This document shows, piece after piece, positions 1 through 7,932 of a DNA stretch of 14,903 bases (its first letter is position 1; every line of letters begins with the position of its first letter). The notes below the pieces were generated by a model. The model was not told the origin of the DNA. It worked only from the letters and a program-made list of their open reading frames with translations, and searched no databases. Made by a program: the position numbers and the translations under genes. The DNA is from Bordetella parapertussis (lineage in GTDB: Bacteria; Pseudomonadota; Gammaproteobacteria; Burkholderiales; Burkholderiaceae_D): assembly GCA_945883145.1 (NCBI GenBank), contig CAMCXB010000056.1:1-14903 (forward strand). The letters are read 5' to 3'.

Positions 1-1158
1 AGTGATCCGCGTCGTGGCCTGACTGACAAACATCCACTCGAAACGATTCATATCGATCTACACAGCGTAGTGCGCGCCAATATCGAACGTCAAGGATTAC
101 AAGCTGACTCCATACCCGAAAAAAATCGGCGTGTACTTATTACTGCGAATGGTAATCATGCGATTGATTGTACCGCGGCTGTTCATCCAGAAGTCGCTCA
201 TGCTTGCGCATTAGCTGCACGTGTGGTCGGACTTGATATTGCGGGCATCGATTTAGTGTGTGCTGATGTCTCTCAGCCTTTGCAACAACAAGGCGGCGCA
301 ATTGTGGAAGTGAATGCTGGTCCTAGTTTACTGATGCATTTAAATCCTGCACATGGCACACCGCAACCGGTGGGTGATGCGATTGTTGGTGGTCTATTTC
401 CAGGTGAAGAAGATGGTCGCGTACCTATCGTCGGTGTAGCAGGTACACGCGACACCACATTGATCACACAATTGGTTGCGTGGCTATTACAGCTCTCTGG
501 CCTACAAGCAGGACTAGCTTGTCGTGACGGATTATTTGTAGGTTCACGTCATTTGGAAAGTGCCAATGCAGCACGCTGGGAAGCTGGTCGTCGATTACTG
601 ATTAACCGTAACGTTGAAGCTGCTGTCTTTGAAAACGATCCGATTAGCTTATTGACAGAAGGTTTAGCTTACGATCGCTGTGATATCGGGATTGTGACTG
701 ATTGCGATGGTATGCCTGCGCTTGAAGAGCATTTAATGACGGAGCCTAAGCTACGTTTCAAAATTATGCGTACTCAAGTGGATGTTGTACTAAAAACTGG
801 CGCTGCAGTGTTACATGCGGTTGATGAACTGGTGATGGATATGGCTGAACTTTGTGATGGTGAAGTCGTGTTATACGCAGTTGATAGCACGCTTGCTGCA
901 CTCGCTGCGCATCGCGATCAAGGTGGACGCGTCGTTTTTATGCAAGGTGATGTCATCATGCAAGCACATGGTGATCAAATGTATAGCTTGATTGATCTAG
1001 CAAAAAATCAGCGCGTTGCAGCGCGTATGTTACCTGAGACAGTGATGCTAGCGAGTGTGGCTGCAGCATGGGCGATGGGTCTGACTTCAGAAACGATCAT
1101 CACTGGCCTTGAAACTTTTGAACCGGCTCAATCACGCAAGCTGCACATTGCAGCATGA
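1..1158 (+). CDS. cphA': CphA' - short cyanophycin synthetase paralogue, 3' part (5' end outside window)
   Basis: The frame is open from base 1, giving 385 residues, so the gene starts upstream; the GTG at 70 is internal. The fragment aligns with the complete CphA downstream from about its residue 334 onward, so the intact protein would be near 720 residues. The ATP-grasp end is kept, with the VEVN metal-binding motif around bases 307-318 followed by the MHLNP stretch. The Mur-ligase-like half is degenerate. The P-loop reads GVAGTRDTT (fragment residues 145-153), lacking the GKT of GVNGKTTTT in CphA. ETARGG is replaced by ENDPIS (211-216), and the TNIGEGDH motif is lost. The protein stops where CphA begins its final Mur domain. 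Short cphA' genes beside full cphA genes are known in betaproteobacteria. I infer that it cannot add arginine by itself; a half-reaction or a structural role with CphA is possible. Confidence 0.85.
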   Translation, partial: SDPRRGLTDKHPLETIHIDLHSVVRANIERQGLQADSIPEKNRRVLITANGNHAIDCTAAVHPEVAHACALAARVVGLDIAGIDLVCADVSQPLQQQGGAIVEVNAGPSLLMHLNPAHGTPQPVGDAIVGGLFPGEEDGRVPIVGVAGTRDTTLITQLVAWLLQLSGLQAGLACRDGLFVGSRHLESANAARWEAGRRLLINRNVEAAVFENDPISLLTEGLAYDRCDIGIVTDCDGMPALEEHLMTEPKLRFKIMRTQVDVVLKTGAAVLHAVDELVMDMAELCDGEVVLYAVDSTLAALAAHRDQGGRVVFMQGDVIMQAHGDQMYSLIDLAKNQRVAARMLPETVMLASVAAAWAMGLTSETIITGLETFEPAQSRKLHIAA

Positions 1159-1203
1159 ACTAAACTCATTCATTAACGTTACTCTGTCAGTTAAAACCAC
1201 ATC

Positions 1204-3804
1204 ATGGAATTGAAGCGAATCAGACCACTACGCGGCCCTAATCTCTGGAGTCGCAGAACCTCACTCGAAGTGGAAGTGCAATGCGCACCGGAGGAATGTG
1301 CTGTCGATAGCGTGACTGGTTTTGAAGAACGACTACGTGGCCTGTGTCCCGGCATTTCCGATTTACGTGCAGCAGCACATCATGGTTCCTTAACGCTAGC
1401 GCATGCTTTAGAAGCCACCCTACTCGCTCTGCAAACGCAAGCAGGTTGCCCAGTTAGTTTTAGCGGCACTATGCCTACCGAAGAAGCCGGACTCTACATT
1501 GTCGTAGTTGAATATAGTGAAGAGATAGTGGCCTTAACCGCAGTAGAAATGGCGCATACCTTAGTCGAAAGTGCATGGCAGATTCCTACTAGCAGTGAAC
1601 CAGCTGCGGATGAACCTGATGCAGAAGCAATGATTAATACGCTGCGTGAAATGGATGAAGATGACCGCCTAGGACCTAGTACAGGAGCTATTGTGTCAGC
1701 TGCGGTTGAACGTGGCATTCCATTTCGTCGACTTACTTCAGGTAGCTTAGTCCAGTTTGGTTGGGGCTATCGTCAACGCCGTATTCAAGCAGCGGAAGTG
1801 GATGCAACGAGTGCTGTTGCCGAAGCGATCGCACAAGATAAAGATCTTACCAAACACTTACTGCATGCAGCGGGTGTTCCTATACCTTTAGGACAGCCAG
1901 TAAAAAATGCAGAAGAAGCATGGCAAGTGGCACAAAAAATCGGTTTGCCGGTAGTACTTAAACCCCAAAGTGGTAGCCAAGGTAAAGGCGTCACTGTCAA
2001 CATCACAACCCGTCAGCAATTAGAAGCAGCCTATGTAGCAGCGGCTGTTAAACCGCCCGTGCTAGTTGAAAAATTTTTACCCGGCAGTGATTATCGATTG
2101 CTGGTGGTTGGTCAACACTTAATTGCAGCTGCACGACGCGATCCACCATTCGTGATTGGCGATGGCAGTAAAACGATTCAACAATTAGTTGAAATAGTGA
2201 ATGCGGATCCACGACGCGGCGAAGGTCATGCAACTTCGCTGACAAAAATTCGTCTCGATGAGATTGCCAAAGGTTGTCTCGCTTTACAGCATATGAACCC
2301 TGACTCTGTTCCTGAAAAAGGTCGTCGTGTTTTATTACGTAACAATGCCAATCTCAGTACGGGTGGAACAGCTACCGATGTCACCGATGATGTCCATCCA
2401 GAAATAGCAGCACGCGTGATAGATGCAGCACGCATGATCGGTTTGCATGTCTGTGGTGTAGATGTGGTGTGTGAAAGTGTGCAACGTCCCTTAGAAGAAC
2501 AAAATGGTGGGATTGTTGAAGTCAATGCAGCACCAGGTTTACGTATGCATTTAAATCCTTCATACGGCAAAGGCCGTAACATCGGTACTCCCGTGATGGC
2601 AGAGTTATTTGTTCCCGGTGATGATGGTCGCATACCTGTAATTGCTGTTTCCGGTGTGAATGGTAAAACCACTACCACACGACTGATTACACACATACTC
2701 TCCAACACAGGTTTATGTGTGGGCATGACTAACACGGATGGTGTCTACATTGATGGTCGCCAGACTGATAGTGGTGATTGCAGTGGCCCTAAGAGTGCGC
2801 GCAATGTACTAGCGCATCCTCATGTACAGGCTGCAGTGTTGGAAACAGCGCGCGGTGGTGTATTACGTGAAGGCTTAGGTTTTGATCGTTGCGCAGTTGC
2901 AGTGGTCACCAATATTGGTGAAGGCGATCACTTAGGTTTAAATCACATCCATACAGCAGAAGGTGTGTCACGCATTAAACAAGTTATCGTACAAAATGTT
3001 GCGCCTACTGGTTATGCCGTGTTAAATGCTGCCGATCCTCTCGTGGTTGCGATGGCAGCAGAATGTCCTGGCAAAGTCATCTTCTTTGCGCAAGATGCGC
3101 ATGATCCTTTAATCGTTGCACAACGAGCGCGCGCTAAACGCGTCGTGTTTGTTGAGTCAGGTGAAATCGTTGCAGTAGAAGGCCCCATAGAACATCGCTT
3201 ACCACTCAGTCAAGTACCACTGACTCGCGGTGGCTTGCTTGGTTTTCAAGTAGAGAACACGCTTGCTGCAGTAGGTGCTTGTTGGGCACTCGATATGGCA
3301 TGGGACAGTATTTGCGATGGCTTACGTAATTTTGATAGTGATAGCAAAAATGCGCCTGGTCGTTTTAATCTTATGCGCTATCGCGATGCGACTGTGATTG
3401 CTGATTATGGACATAATCCAGATGCAATGCGCGCCCTAGTCGCCGCCTTTAATACACTACCTGCGCAAGCTAATACAAAACGCACTGTAGTTATCAGTGG
3501 CGCAGGTGATAGACGTGATGAAGATATACGACAGCAAACTGCCATCCTCGGTCAGGCCTTTGATAATGTCATCATCTATGAAGATGCTTGTCAACGTGGA
3601 CGTGCTGCCGGTGAAGTCATGGCCTTGTTACGCGCCGGTTTACAAGGTGCTAGCCGCACCACCCATGTAGAAGAAATTCAAGGTGAATTTATTGCAATTG
3701 ATCGTGGCTTAGCTTTACTCCAACCCGGTGATCAATGCTTGGTGTTAGTGGATCAAGTCGAAGAAGCACTGGCTCACTTACAAATTCGGATGACACAAGG
3801 TTAA
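1204..3804 (+). CDS. cphA: Cyanophycin synthetase CphA (full length)
   Basis: The enzyme makes cyanophycin (multi-L-arginyl-poly-L-aspartate) in the cytoplasm, adding Asp to the backbone and Arg to each Asp side chain, with one ATP per step. At 866 residues it has the usual CphA1 length. The N-terminal domain (about 1-160) opens with the family-typical LRGPNLWSR. The ATP-grasp domain (about 200-470) shows KPQSGSQGKGV (253-263), VEKFLPGSDYRLLVV (288-302) and the metal ligands E439/N441 in VEVN. The Mur-ligase-like half has an intact P-loop GVNGKTTTT (484-492), ETARGG (547-552), TNIGEGDH (569-576), DYGHNPDA (734-741) and SGAGDRRDEDI (765-775). It starts 45 bases after cphA' on the same strand, so cotranscription is likely. 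No clear Shine-Dalgarno precedes the ATG; the start is chosen from the conserved N-terminus. No cyanophycinase gene is seen in this window. Confidence 0.96.
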   Translation: MELKRIRPLRGPNLWSRRTSLEVEVQCAPEECAVDSVTGFEERLRGLCPGISDLRAAAHHGSLTLAHALEATLLALQTQAGCPVSFSGTMPTEEAGLYIVVVEYSEEIVALTAVEMAHTLVESAWQIPTSSEPAADEPDAEAMINTLREMDEDDRLGPSTGAIVSAAVERGIPFRRLTSGSLVQFGWGYRQRRIQAAEVDATSAVAEAIAQDKDLTKHLLHAAGVPIPLGQPVKNAEEAWQVAQKIGLPVVLKPQSGSQGKGVTVNITTRQQLEAAYVAAAVKPPVLVEKFLPGSDYRLLVVGQHLIAAARRDPPFVIGDGSKTIQQLVEIVNADPRRGEGHATSLTKIRLDEIAKGCLALQHMNPDSVPEKGRRVLLRNNANLSTGGTATDVTDDVHPEIAARVIDAARMIGLHVCGVDVVCESVQRPLEEQNGGIVEVNAAPGLRMHLNPSYGKGRNIGTPVMAELFVPGDDGRIPVIAVSGVNGKTTTTRLITHILSNTGLCVGMTNTDGVYIDGRQTDSGDCSGPKSARNVLAHPHVQAAVLETARGGVLREGLGFDRCAVAVVTNIGEGDHLGLNHIHTAEGVSRIKQVIVQNVAPTGYAVLNAADPLVVAMAAECPGKVIFFAQDAHDPLIVAQRARAKRVVFVESGEIVAVEGPIEHRLPLSQVPLTRGGLLGFQVENTLAAVGACWALDMAWDSICDGLRNFDSDSKNAPGRFNLMRYRDATVIADYGHNPDAMRALVAAFNTLPAQANTKRTVVISGAGDRRDEDIRQQTAILGQAFDNVIIYEDACQRGRAAGEVMALLRAGLQGASRTTHVEEIQGEFIAIDRGLALLQPGDQCLVLVDQVEEALAHLQIRMTQG

Positions 3805-3818
3805 TTAAAAGCGATGAC

Positions 3819-5006
3819 TTAAGCCCGAGCGAGTCGCCATAAAGAAACCACCTCGGCAGCTCGTGCTTTATGTAAGGCATCTTCTTGATCAGCGACTTTT
3901 GCATGCATAGGCTTAGCTTCTAACTCCTCTATCACGCGTAGTCCATGCTCTTGAAACATATTGGTTAACTCTTCTCTGCTACGCAATTCCAAATGTTCTG
4001 CTAAATCAGAGAGTATTAACCAGCCCTCTCCTCTGGACTTGAGATGCGCTGACAGTCCCTGTAAAAATCCACGCAACATTTTGCTCTCAGGATCAAATAC
4101 TGCATGCTCTAAAGCTGAACTAGGTCGCGCAGGTACCCAAGGTGGATTACAAACAATCAGATCAGCCTCTCCATGCGGATATAAATCGGCTGCTACGATC
4201 TCGATCTGATCGGCATAGCCTAAACGTTGTATATTTTCTTTTGCACATGCAAGCGCACGATCACTCTGATCAGTTGCCATCACATGTGACACACCTCGTT
4301 GTATCAAAATCGCAGCTAACACGCCTGTCCCCGTGCCTATATCAAAAGCGACTGCATCAGCTTGCCATGAGGTAGGCAAGGAAGCTTGTGCTACGAGTTG
4401 CAAATATTCAGCACGTAATGGAGCGAATACACCGTAATGCGGATGAATACTGCGTCCATTTAGGGCTTCAATCTTGACACCCTTCTTACGCCATTCATGT
4501 GCTCCCACCACGCCTAGCAATTCACGCAATGAAATCACATAAGGTGCATCAACATCACCATAAGCTTCATGACAAGCTTGTGCTACATCAGGCGCACGCC
4601 GTAAAGACAAGGTGTGATCTGCATTGAAATTCAAGAGCACCATACCTAAAGTACGCGCGCGTTGTGACTGTGTTTGACGATGCTGATTAAACACATCCTT
4701 CATACTAGAAGGATTAGTTTTTTTCGCTCTTGCTGATTTTTTTGCAGGCTTATCGAGTCGACGTGCTATCGCTTGTAATAATTGTTTTGCGTTTTGAAAA
4801 TCACCACGCCACAGTAAACCTGTACCTTCTGATGCTAAACGAAATGCACTATCTGCGTTTAAGGTATCGTCCACCAACATGACGCGTTTAGGTGGCGCAG
4901 AGCCATGCTCTGAATGCCATTGTGCTGAACAAGTTTGTTCCTGCTCTTGCCATAGAATCATGGCATCCGACTTTACTGCTGCTAGAGTTTTCAAAAATTT
5001 CACCAA
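3819..5006 (-). CDS. Class I SAM-dependent methyltransferase (PrmC/RlmG-like small-domain type)
   Basis: The C-terminal half is a Rossmann methyltransferase. It has SAM motif I FDIGTGTGVLAA (221-232), an acidic strand end ATDQSD (244-249) and catalytic-type NPPW (287-290), followed by SALEHAVFD. NPP(Y/F/W) is typical of enzymes that methylate amide or exocyclic nitrogens, such as PrmC and RlmG/RsmC. The target cannot be told from sequence. The first 85 residues form a separate domain with a conserved-looking LLWRGDFQNAKQLLQ stretch (64-78), joined by a Lys/Ala-rich linker (about 84-100). The start is uncertain. The longest frame begins with TTG at 5006, next to an in-frame stop; GTG at 5003 and ATG at 4961 (residue 16) are alternatives, none with a convincing Shine-Dalgarno. 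It lies 56 bases downstream of the TAXI-protein gene on the same strand, so the two may be cotranscribed. Confidence 0.85.
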   Translation of the reverse strand: MVKFLKTLAAVKSDAMILWQEQEQTCSAQWHSEHGSAPPKRVMLVDDTLNADSAFRLASEGTGLLWRGDFQNAKQLLQAIARRLDKPAKKSARAKKTNPSSMKDVFNQHRQTQSQRARTLGMVLLNFNADHTLSLRRAPDVAQACHEAYGDVDAPYVISLRELLGVVGAHEWRKKGVKIEALNGRSIHPHYGVFAPLRAEYLQLVAQASLPTSWQADAVAFDIGTGTGVLAAILIQRGVSHVMATDQSDRALACAKENIQRLGYADQIEIVAADLYPHGEADLIVCNPPWVPARPSSALEHAVFDPESKMLRGFLQGLSAHLKSRGEGWLILSDLAEHLELRSREELTNMFQEHGLRVIEELEAKPMHAKVADQEDALHKARAAEVVSLWRLARA

Positions 5007-5062
5007 TCACAACACAACATTGAATCTCATCATTAACATTAATAATGAATGAGCACAATCAA

Positions 5063-6463
5063 TTACTCAAACCGTCCACTACTTGTCTTAGACACATGAA
5101 TTTGCTCAAATCGCTGCTTCACCATAGAGATGTGTTCTCGTAATACATACAGTTGATCTGCGTAGGCTAGCGGCATAGACATGGCATTAACGGCAAGTTC
5201 TATCTCTTCTAAGGTTTTTTTAATTTTTTCAAATTCTAAATCTTCCTTATTGTTTGCCATTTCACGTTCTATCTTCATTAACACGCCATACCAACGATAG
5301 AGTCGTGAACGTATACGCCAACGATATAAAGGTGCTAGCAAGCGCGAAGCAGGTACTATGACAATCAACAAAGGTAGTATCAGCAGTAACAACCTATCCA
5401 TTAAACTCGCCAACCAAAAAGGTAAACGTTTATAAAGAAATGGAGAGCCAGAAGTGTAATAGCGTTTGGCATCCTCACTCAAAGGAAAATCACGTTGAGT
5501 TGCAGTTGGAAATTCATTTGTATTACGAAATAAACCGGGTTTGCTATGCACTTCTTTAGCAGCTGCGATTAATAAATCAGAGATAGCAGGATGTAAATTT
5601 TCACGTGCAATCAATTCAACCGGTGTGCCTATAAGTTGAATATCAAATGGCGGTAGATTACGACCTAAATCAAAACTACCTTCTGGTGCTTTTAGCCTTG
5701 AAAGAAAATGTAACTTCCTGACATAACCATCGGCCTGACTAAAGCTCATCAGTTTGATACCAGGCTCAGCCATCAGTTCTCGTACTTTTTTGCCGCGTAT
5801 GAGTTCACTCATAATAAAAATAGCATCAACCTTTTTCGATTTAATCGCCTCAATTGCATCGTCACCATCCATAACAAGTAAATTCACCTCGGTGGGTTTA
5901 ATCTCATTGGCTTCAAATATTTTTTTAGCGAGTATGTTGGTACCACTACCTTCGGGACCAATCGCAACCCGCTTATTTTTAAACTGAGGAATTTTATCTA
6001 TGGTATAGCTAGCACGATAAAAAACTAACATCGGTTGCACATACAGCGTGCCTAGTGAAACCAAGGACTGTAATTCTTCTTTATCAGCTAAACCGTTTTG
6101 TACCAGCGCCACATCAGCAGCCACTTTTTTATTCATTAACAGTTGCAGATTTTCATCTGAACCGTCAGTCATTACCACTTTCACTTTCACGCCATGAGAT
6201 TCAATAATTTTTTTATATTTTTCAGCGGTACTTTGAAAGCTACTCCCTTCGGGACCACTTAGTATCACGACGGTATCAGGTGGTGCTGGCTGCAGCATGG
6301 TGAAAGTCAGCCATCCGACCAAGCCAACCAATACAAGCAATGGAATCAAGACAAAAAATAAATCTTTCCAAGATAGTGCGAAGATTTTTTTTATAAAACG
6401 AGGTGAGTACATAGAGGGTTCTGTATAAAAATCATAAGCGTGTTGACTGGAATTGCGCTGCAT
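5063..6463 (-). CDS. TAXI-family TRAP solute-binding protein, membrane-anchored with cytoplasmic tail
   Basis: The protein has 466 residues. A membrane segment lies at about 34-57. A periplasmic TAXI-type binding fold follows (about 63-345), with the family signatures ILSGPEGSSF (67-76), a DVALVQNG stretch (117-124), KRVAIGPEGSGTN (164-176) and VDAIFIMSE (212-220). A second membrane segment lies at about 354-377. The Arg-rich RWRIRSRLYRWYG that follows fits positive-inside topology and leaves a cytoplasmic tail of about 85 residues, predicted to be helical or coiled coil (396-455). TAXI proteins normally bind small carboxylates or amino acids and feed a fused DctQM permease; none is visible here. 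The ATG at 6463 is favoured over the internal one at 6412 because CCGGAG sits 5 bases before it. Ordinary TAXI proteins are secreted and about 320 residues long, so both anchors and the tail are additions. Ligand unknown. Confidence 0.85.
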   Translation of the reverse strand: MQRNSSQHAYDFYTEPSMYSPRFIKKIFALSWKDLFFVLIPLLVLVGLVGWLTFTMLQPAPPDTVVILSGPEGSSFQSTAEKYKKIIESHGVKVKVVMTDGSDENLQLLMNKKVAADVALVQNGLADKEELQSLVSLGTLYVQPMLVFYRASYTIDKIPQFKNKRVAIGPEGSGTNILAKKIFEANEIKPTEVNLLVMDGDDAIEAIKSKKVDAIFIMSELIRGKKVRELMAEPGIKLMSFSQADGYVRKLHFLSRLKAPEGSFDLGRNLPPFDIQLIGTPVELIARENLHPAISDLLIAAAKEVHSKPGLFRNTNEFPTATQRDFPLSEDAKRYYTSGSPFLYKRLPFWLASLMDRLLLLILPLLIVIVPASRLLAPLYRWRIRSRLYRWYGVLMKIEREMANNKEDLEFEKIKKTLEEIELAVNAMSMPLAYADQLYVLREHISMVKQRFEQIHVSKTSSGRFE

Positions 6464-6658
6464 AATGACTCCGGTTTTAGTATGGCACAGCTTGCATCGT
6501 CATCTCTTAAAAACGCAAGCAAGCCGTTCTTATAAAATTATCTTTTTGAAAATATTAGCACTAGCTTCTGTCGTCTTTTATGACAAATACGGCTATATGA
6601 AATGGTATGAATCTTGCTGTAATATCCGCATATGAACTGGCTTTACTAAACGATTCTT
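6464..6658. other. Divergent intergenic region
   Basis: These 195 bases separate the minus-strand TAXI gene from the plus-strand repeat-protein gene, so they should carry both promoters. The Shine-Dalgarno of the TAXI gene is at its left edge. A GCTTGC/GCAAGC inverted pair (6490-6495 and 6515-6520, 19-base gap) is present but short. A 60-codon frame crosses the region but has no coding character that I can see. No good sigma-70 promoter was found toward the TAXI gene. Confidence 0.6.
6615..6623 (+). promoter_or_regulatory. Candidate extended -10 element before the repeat-protein gene
   Basis: TGcTGTAAT matches the extended -10 form TGnTATAAT in all but one base of the hexamer and lies about 36 bases before the ATG at 6659. 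The best upstream -35 (ATGAAA, 6597-6602) is weak and only 15 bases away. This is inferred from pattern alone. Confidence 0.3.
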
Positions 6659-7798
6659 ATGATTACTCGTGTTAATTCCATGGCCAGCACAGGCGCAATG
6701 TCTGCAATCTCCAGTGCTGCCCTAGCTCAAATGAAAGTTGAGCTCACCACTGCCCTAAAAGCGGCAGGGGTGACTGACGCCAGTGAAACCGACACCATGC
6801 CCAAAGGATTTCCAAACGGCGTGACTTGGGCGAATGCTTACAAAATGGTCGCGCAATGGAAAGAAGACGGTAATCCTGCAACGCCTGGGAATCTGGTTTT
6901 ATCGCAAGATCTAGTCAACAAAAATGTCGCTGCGACCAAATCATTGAAAGAGTTGGGATACAACGACCTCTCGCGCTTTAAAGCAGGCACTTCTATTGTG
7001 GGAGCGATCGACACACTCTATCAAAGTAAAACCAATGGTTTAGTTGGCTCAGCATTGGCGAAAGCGGGCATCTATGATTTGACTGCCTTCCCTAAAGGCA
7101 CCACCGTTTACCAAGCTTTCAAACTCATTGAAGATCCAGACAATCCCGGCAAACTATCAACCGATCGATTTCGAGAGTTAAAAGGCGCCTTTACTGCACT
7201 CTCCGCATTGGGCGTGACTTCCTTAGCGAATTTTCCTAGAGGTACAAATGCGTTAGACGCAAAAGCCGTACTCGAACCCAAGGCAGTGCAAATGTTAGCC
7301 ATGACTGGCATGAAGCCTGACAACTTTAAAAACACGAATCTTTCTGCGTTAGAGCAAATGGGGATTTTGAGTAGACTGCCAGACACAATCAGAGAATTAA
7401 ACGCCCTACCAACCGGTACCAACGCGAATACATTAGGAACCAATGCAAACGCCGCAAAAAAACTGGTCGCTCTAGGCTATGAAAGCTTGAATGCTTTCGC
7501 CGGCATGAAAGCCTTTGGCGGCAAACCCGTTACGGCCGCTGCAGCATTGATGCAAGTGACAAAAAAACCTGTGGATGCAGATTTGCCCTTCCCCACAGCG
7601 CCAAGCACAGACCGCCTATTTCAAAGCACCGAGCAAGCCAAAATTCCTTCATACGGCAAAATTAATCCAGTTAAATACACCGTCTATTCACCTAATGAAA
7701 CGGACAAAGTGAAACCCAATCCGCCGCCTATCGTGACGGTGGCCAGCACGGCTGAAATCTTGGCGGCAAATATTATTTATTGGAAAAGGAAAACCTAA
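6659..7798 (+). CDS. Unrecognised 379-residue protein with degenerate ~40-50-residue repeats
   Basis: I do not recognise this protein. It has no signal peptide, membrane segment or catalytic motif that I can identify. It carries about five or six degenerate copies of a helix-turn unit, roughly A-x-x-L-x-x-L-G-(Y/I/V)-x-x-L-x-x-F-(P)-x-G-T-x(4)-A-x-x-L. Clear copies are SLKELGYNDLSRFKAGT (95-111), ALAKAGIYDLTAFPKGT (132-148) and ALSALGVTSLANFPRGT (180-196). Weaker ones start near 30 (TALKAAGVTD then PKGFPNGVT), near 223-255 (ending LNALPTGT) and at 265-298 (KLVALGYESLNAFAG). A low-complexity Pro-rich C-terminus follows (about 303-360), ending in a hydrophobic stretch and YWKRKT. The start is uncertain: the ATG at 6659 lacks a Shine-Dalgarno, and 6680 or 6698 would also keep every repeat. 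The length and consistent repeat register argue for a real gene. A helical-repeat binding or surface protein is possible but unproven. Confidence 0.65.
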   Translation: MITRVNSMASTGAMSAISSAALAQMKVELTTALKAAGVTDASETDTMPKGFPNGVTWANAYKMVAQWKEDGNPATPGNLVLSQDLVNKNVAATKSLKELGYNDLSRFKAGTSIVGAIDTLYQSKTNGLVGSALAKAGIYDLTAFPKGTTVYQAFKLIEDPDNPGKLSTDRFRELKGAFTALSALGVTSLANFPRGTNALDAKAVLEPKAVQMLAMTGMKPDNFKNTNLSALEQMGILSRLPDTIRELNALPTGTNANTLGTNANAAKKLVALGYESLNAFAGMKAFGGKPVTAAAALMQVTKKPVDADLPFPTAPSTDRLFQSTEQAKIPSYGKINPVKYTVYSPNETDKVKPNPPPIVTVASTAEILAANIIYWKRKT

Positions 7799-7864
7799 AT
7801 TTTTTACAAGCCAATTTAATTAATGCAGATTTACAACACTTTTTCTGATGTTACGGCTTGAGGT

Positions 7865-7894
7865 ATGACTGGTATGAAATTAGGCTTTTATAAT
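7865..7894 (+). promoter_or_regulatory. Candidate sigma-70 promoter of the beta-barrel gene
   Basis: A perfect TATAAT lies at 7889-7894 with ATGACT (4 of 6 matches to TTGACA) at 7865-7870 and an 18-base spacer. It lies about 38 bases upstream of the ATG at 7933, in the 134-base gap after the repeat-protein gene. This suggests the barrel gene is transcribed on its own. Confidence 0.5.
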
Positions 7895-7932
7895 CATTTC
7901 CACGGGACAACTTGAATTACTGAGAGCATATT

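Noticed and set aside
2226..2735. 169-codon open frame on the minus strand inside cphA
   Set aside because: It lies wholly opposite the strongly conserved ATP-grasp/Mur junction of CphA; its openness follows from the codon pattern of the real gene and its product shows no domain.
5029..5055. AT-rich palindromic stretch between the TAXI and methyltransferase genes
   Set aside because: The stem is only A-T pairs with no T tract on the coding strand, so it is unlikely to terminate transcription.
6453..6635. 60-codon plus-strand frame across the TAXI/repeat-protein intergenic region
   Set aside because: It begins opposite the TAXI start codon, has no Shine-Dalgarno or recognisable protein pattern, and occupies space expected for two divergent promoters.
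7108..7443. 111-codon minus-strand frame inside the repeat-protein gene
   Set aside because: The plus-strand frame shows ordered repeats and is much longer, so the antisense frame is best seen as its shadow.
7858..7894. TTGAGG at 7858-7863 as the -35 element of the barrel promoter
   Set aside because: Its spacing to TATAAT is 25 bases, too long for sigma-70; ATGACT at 7865 with an 18-base spacer fits better.
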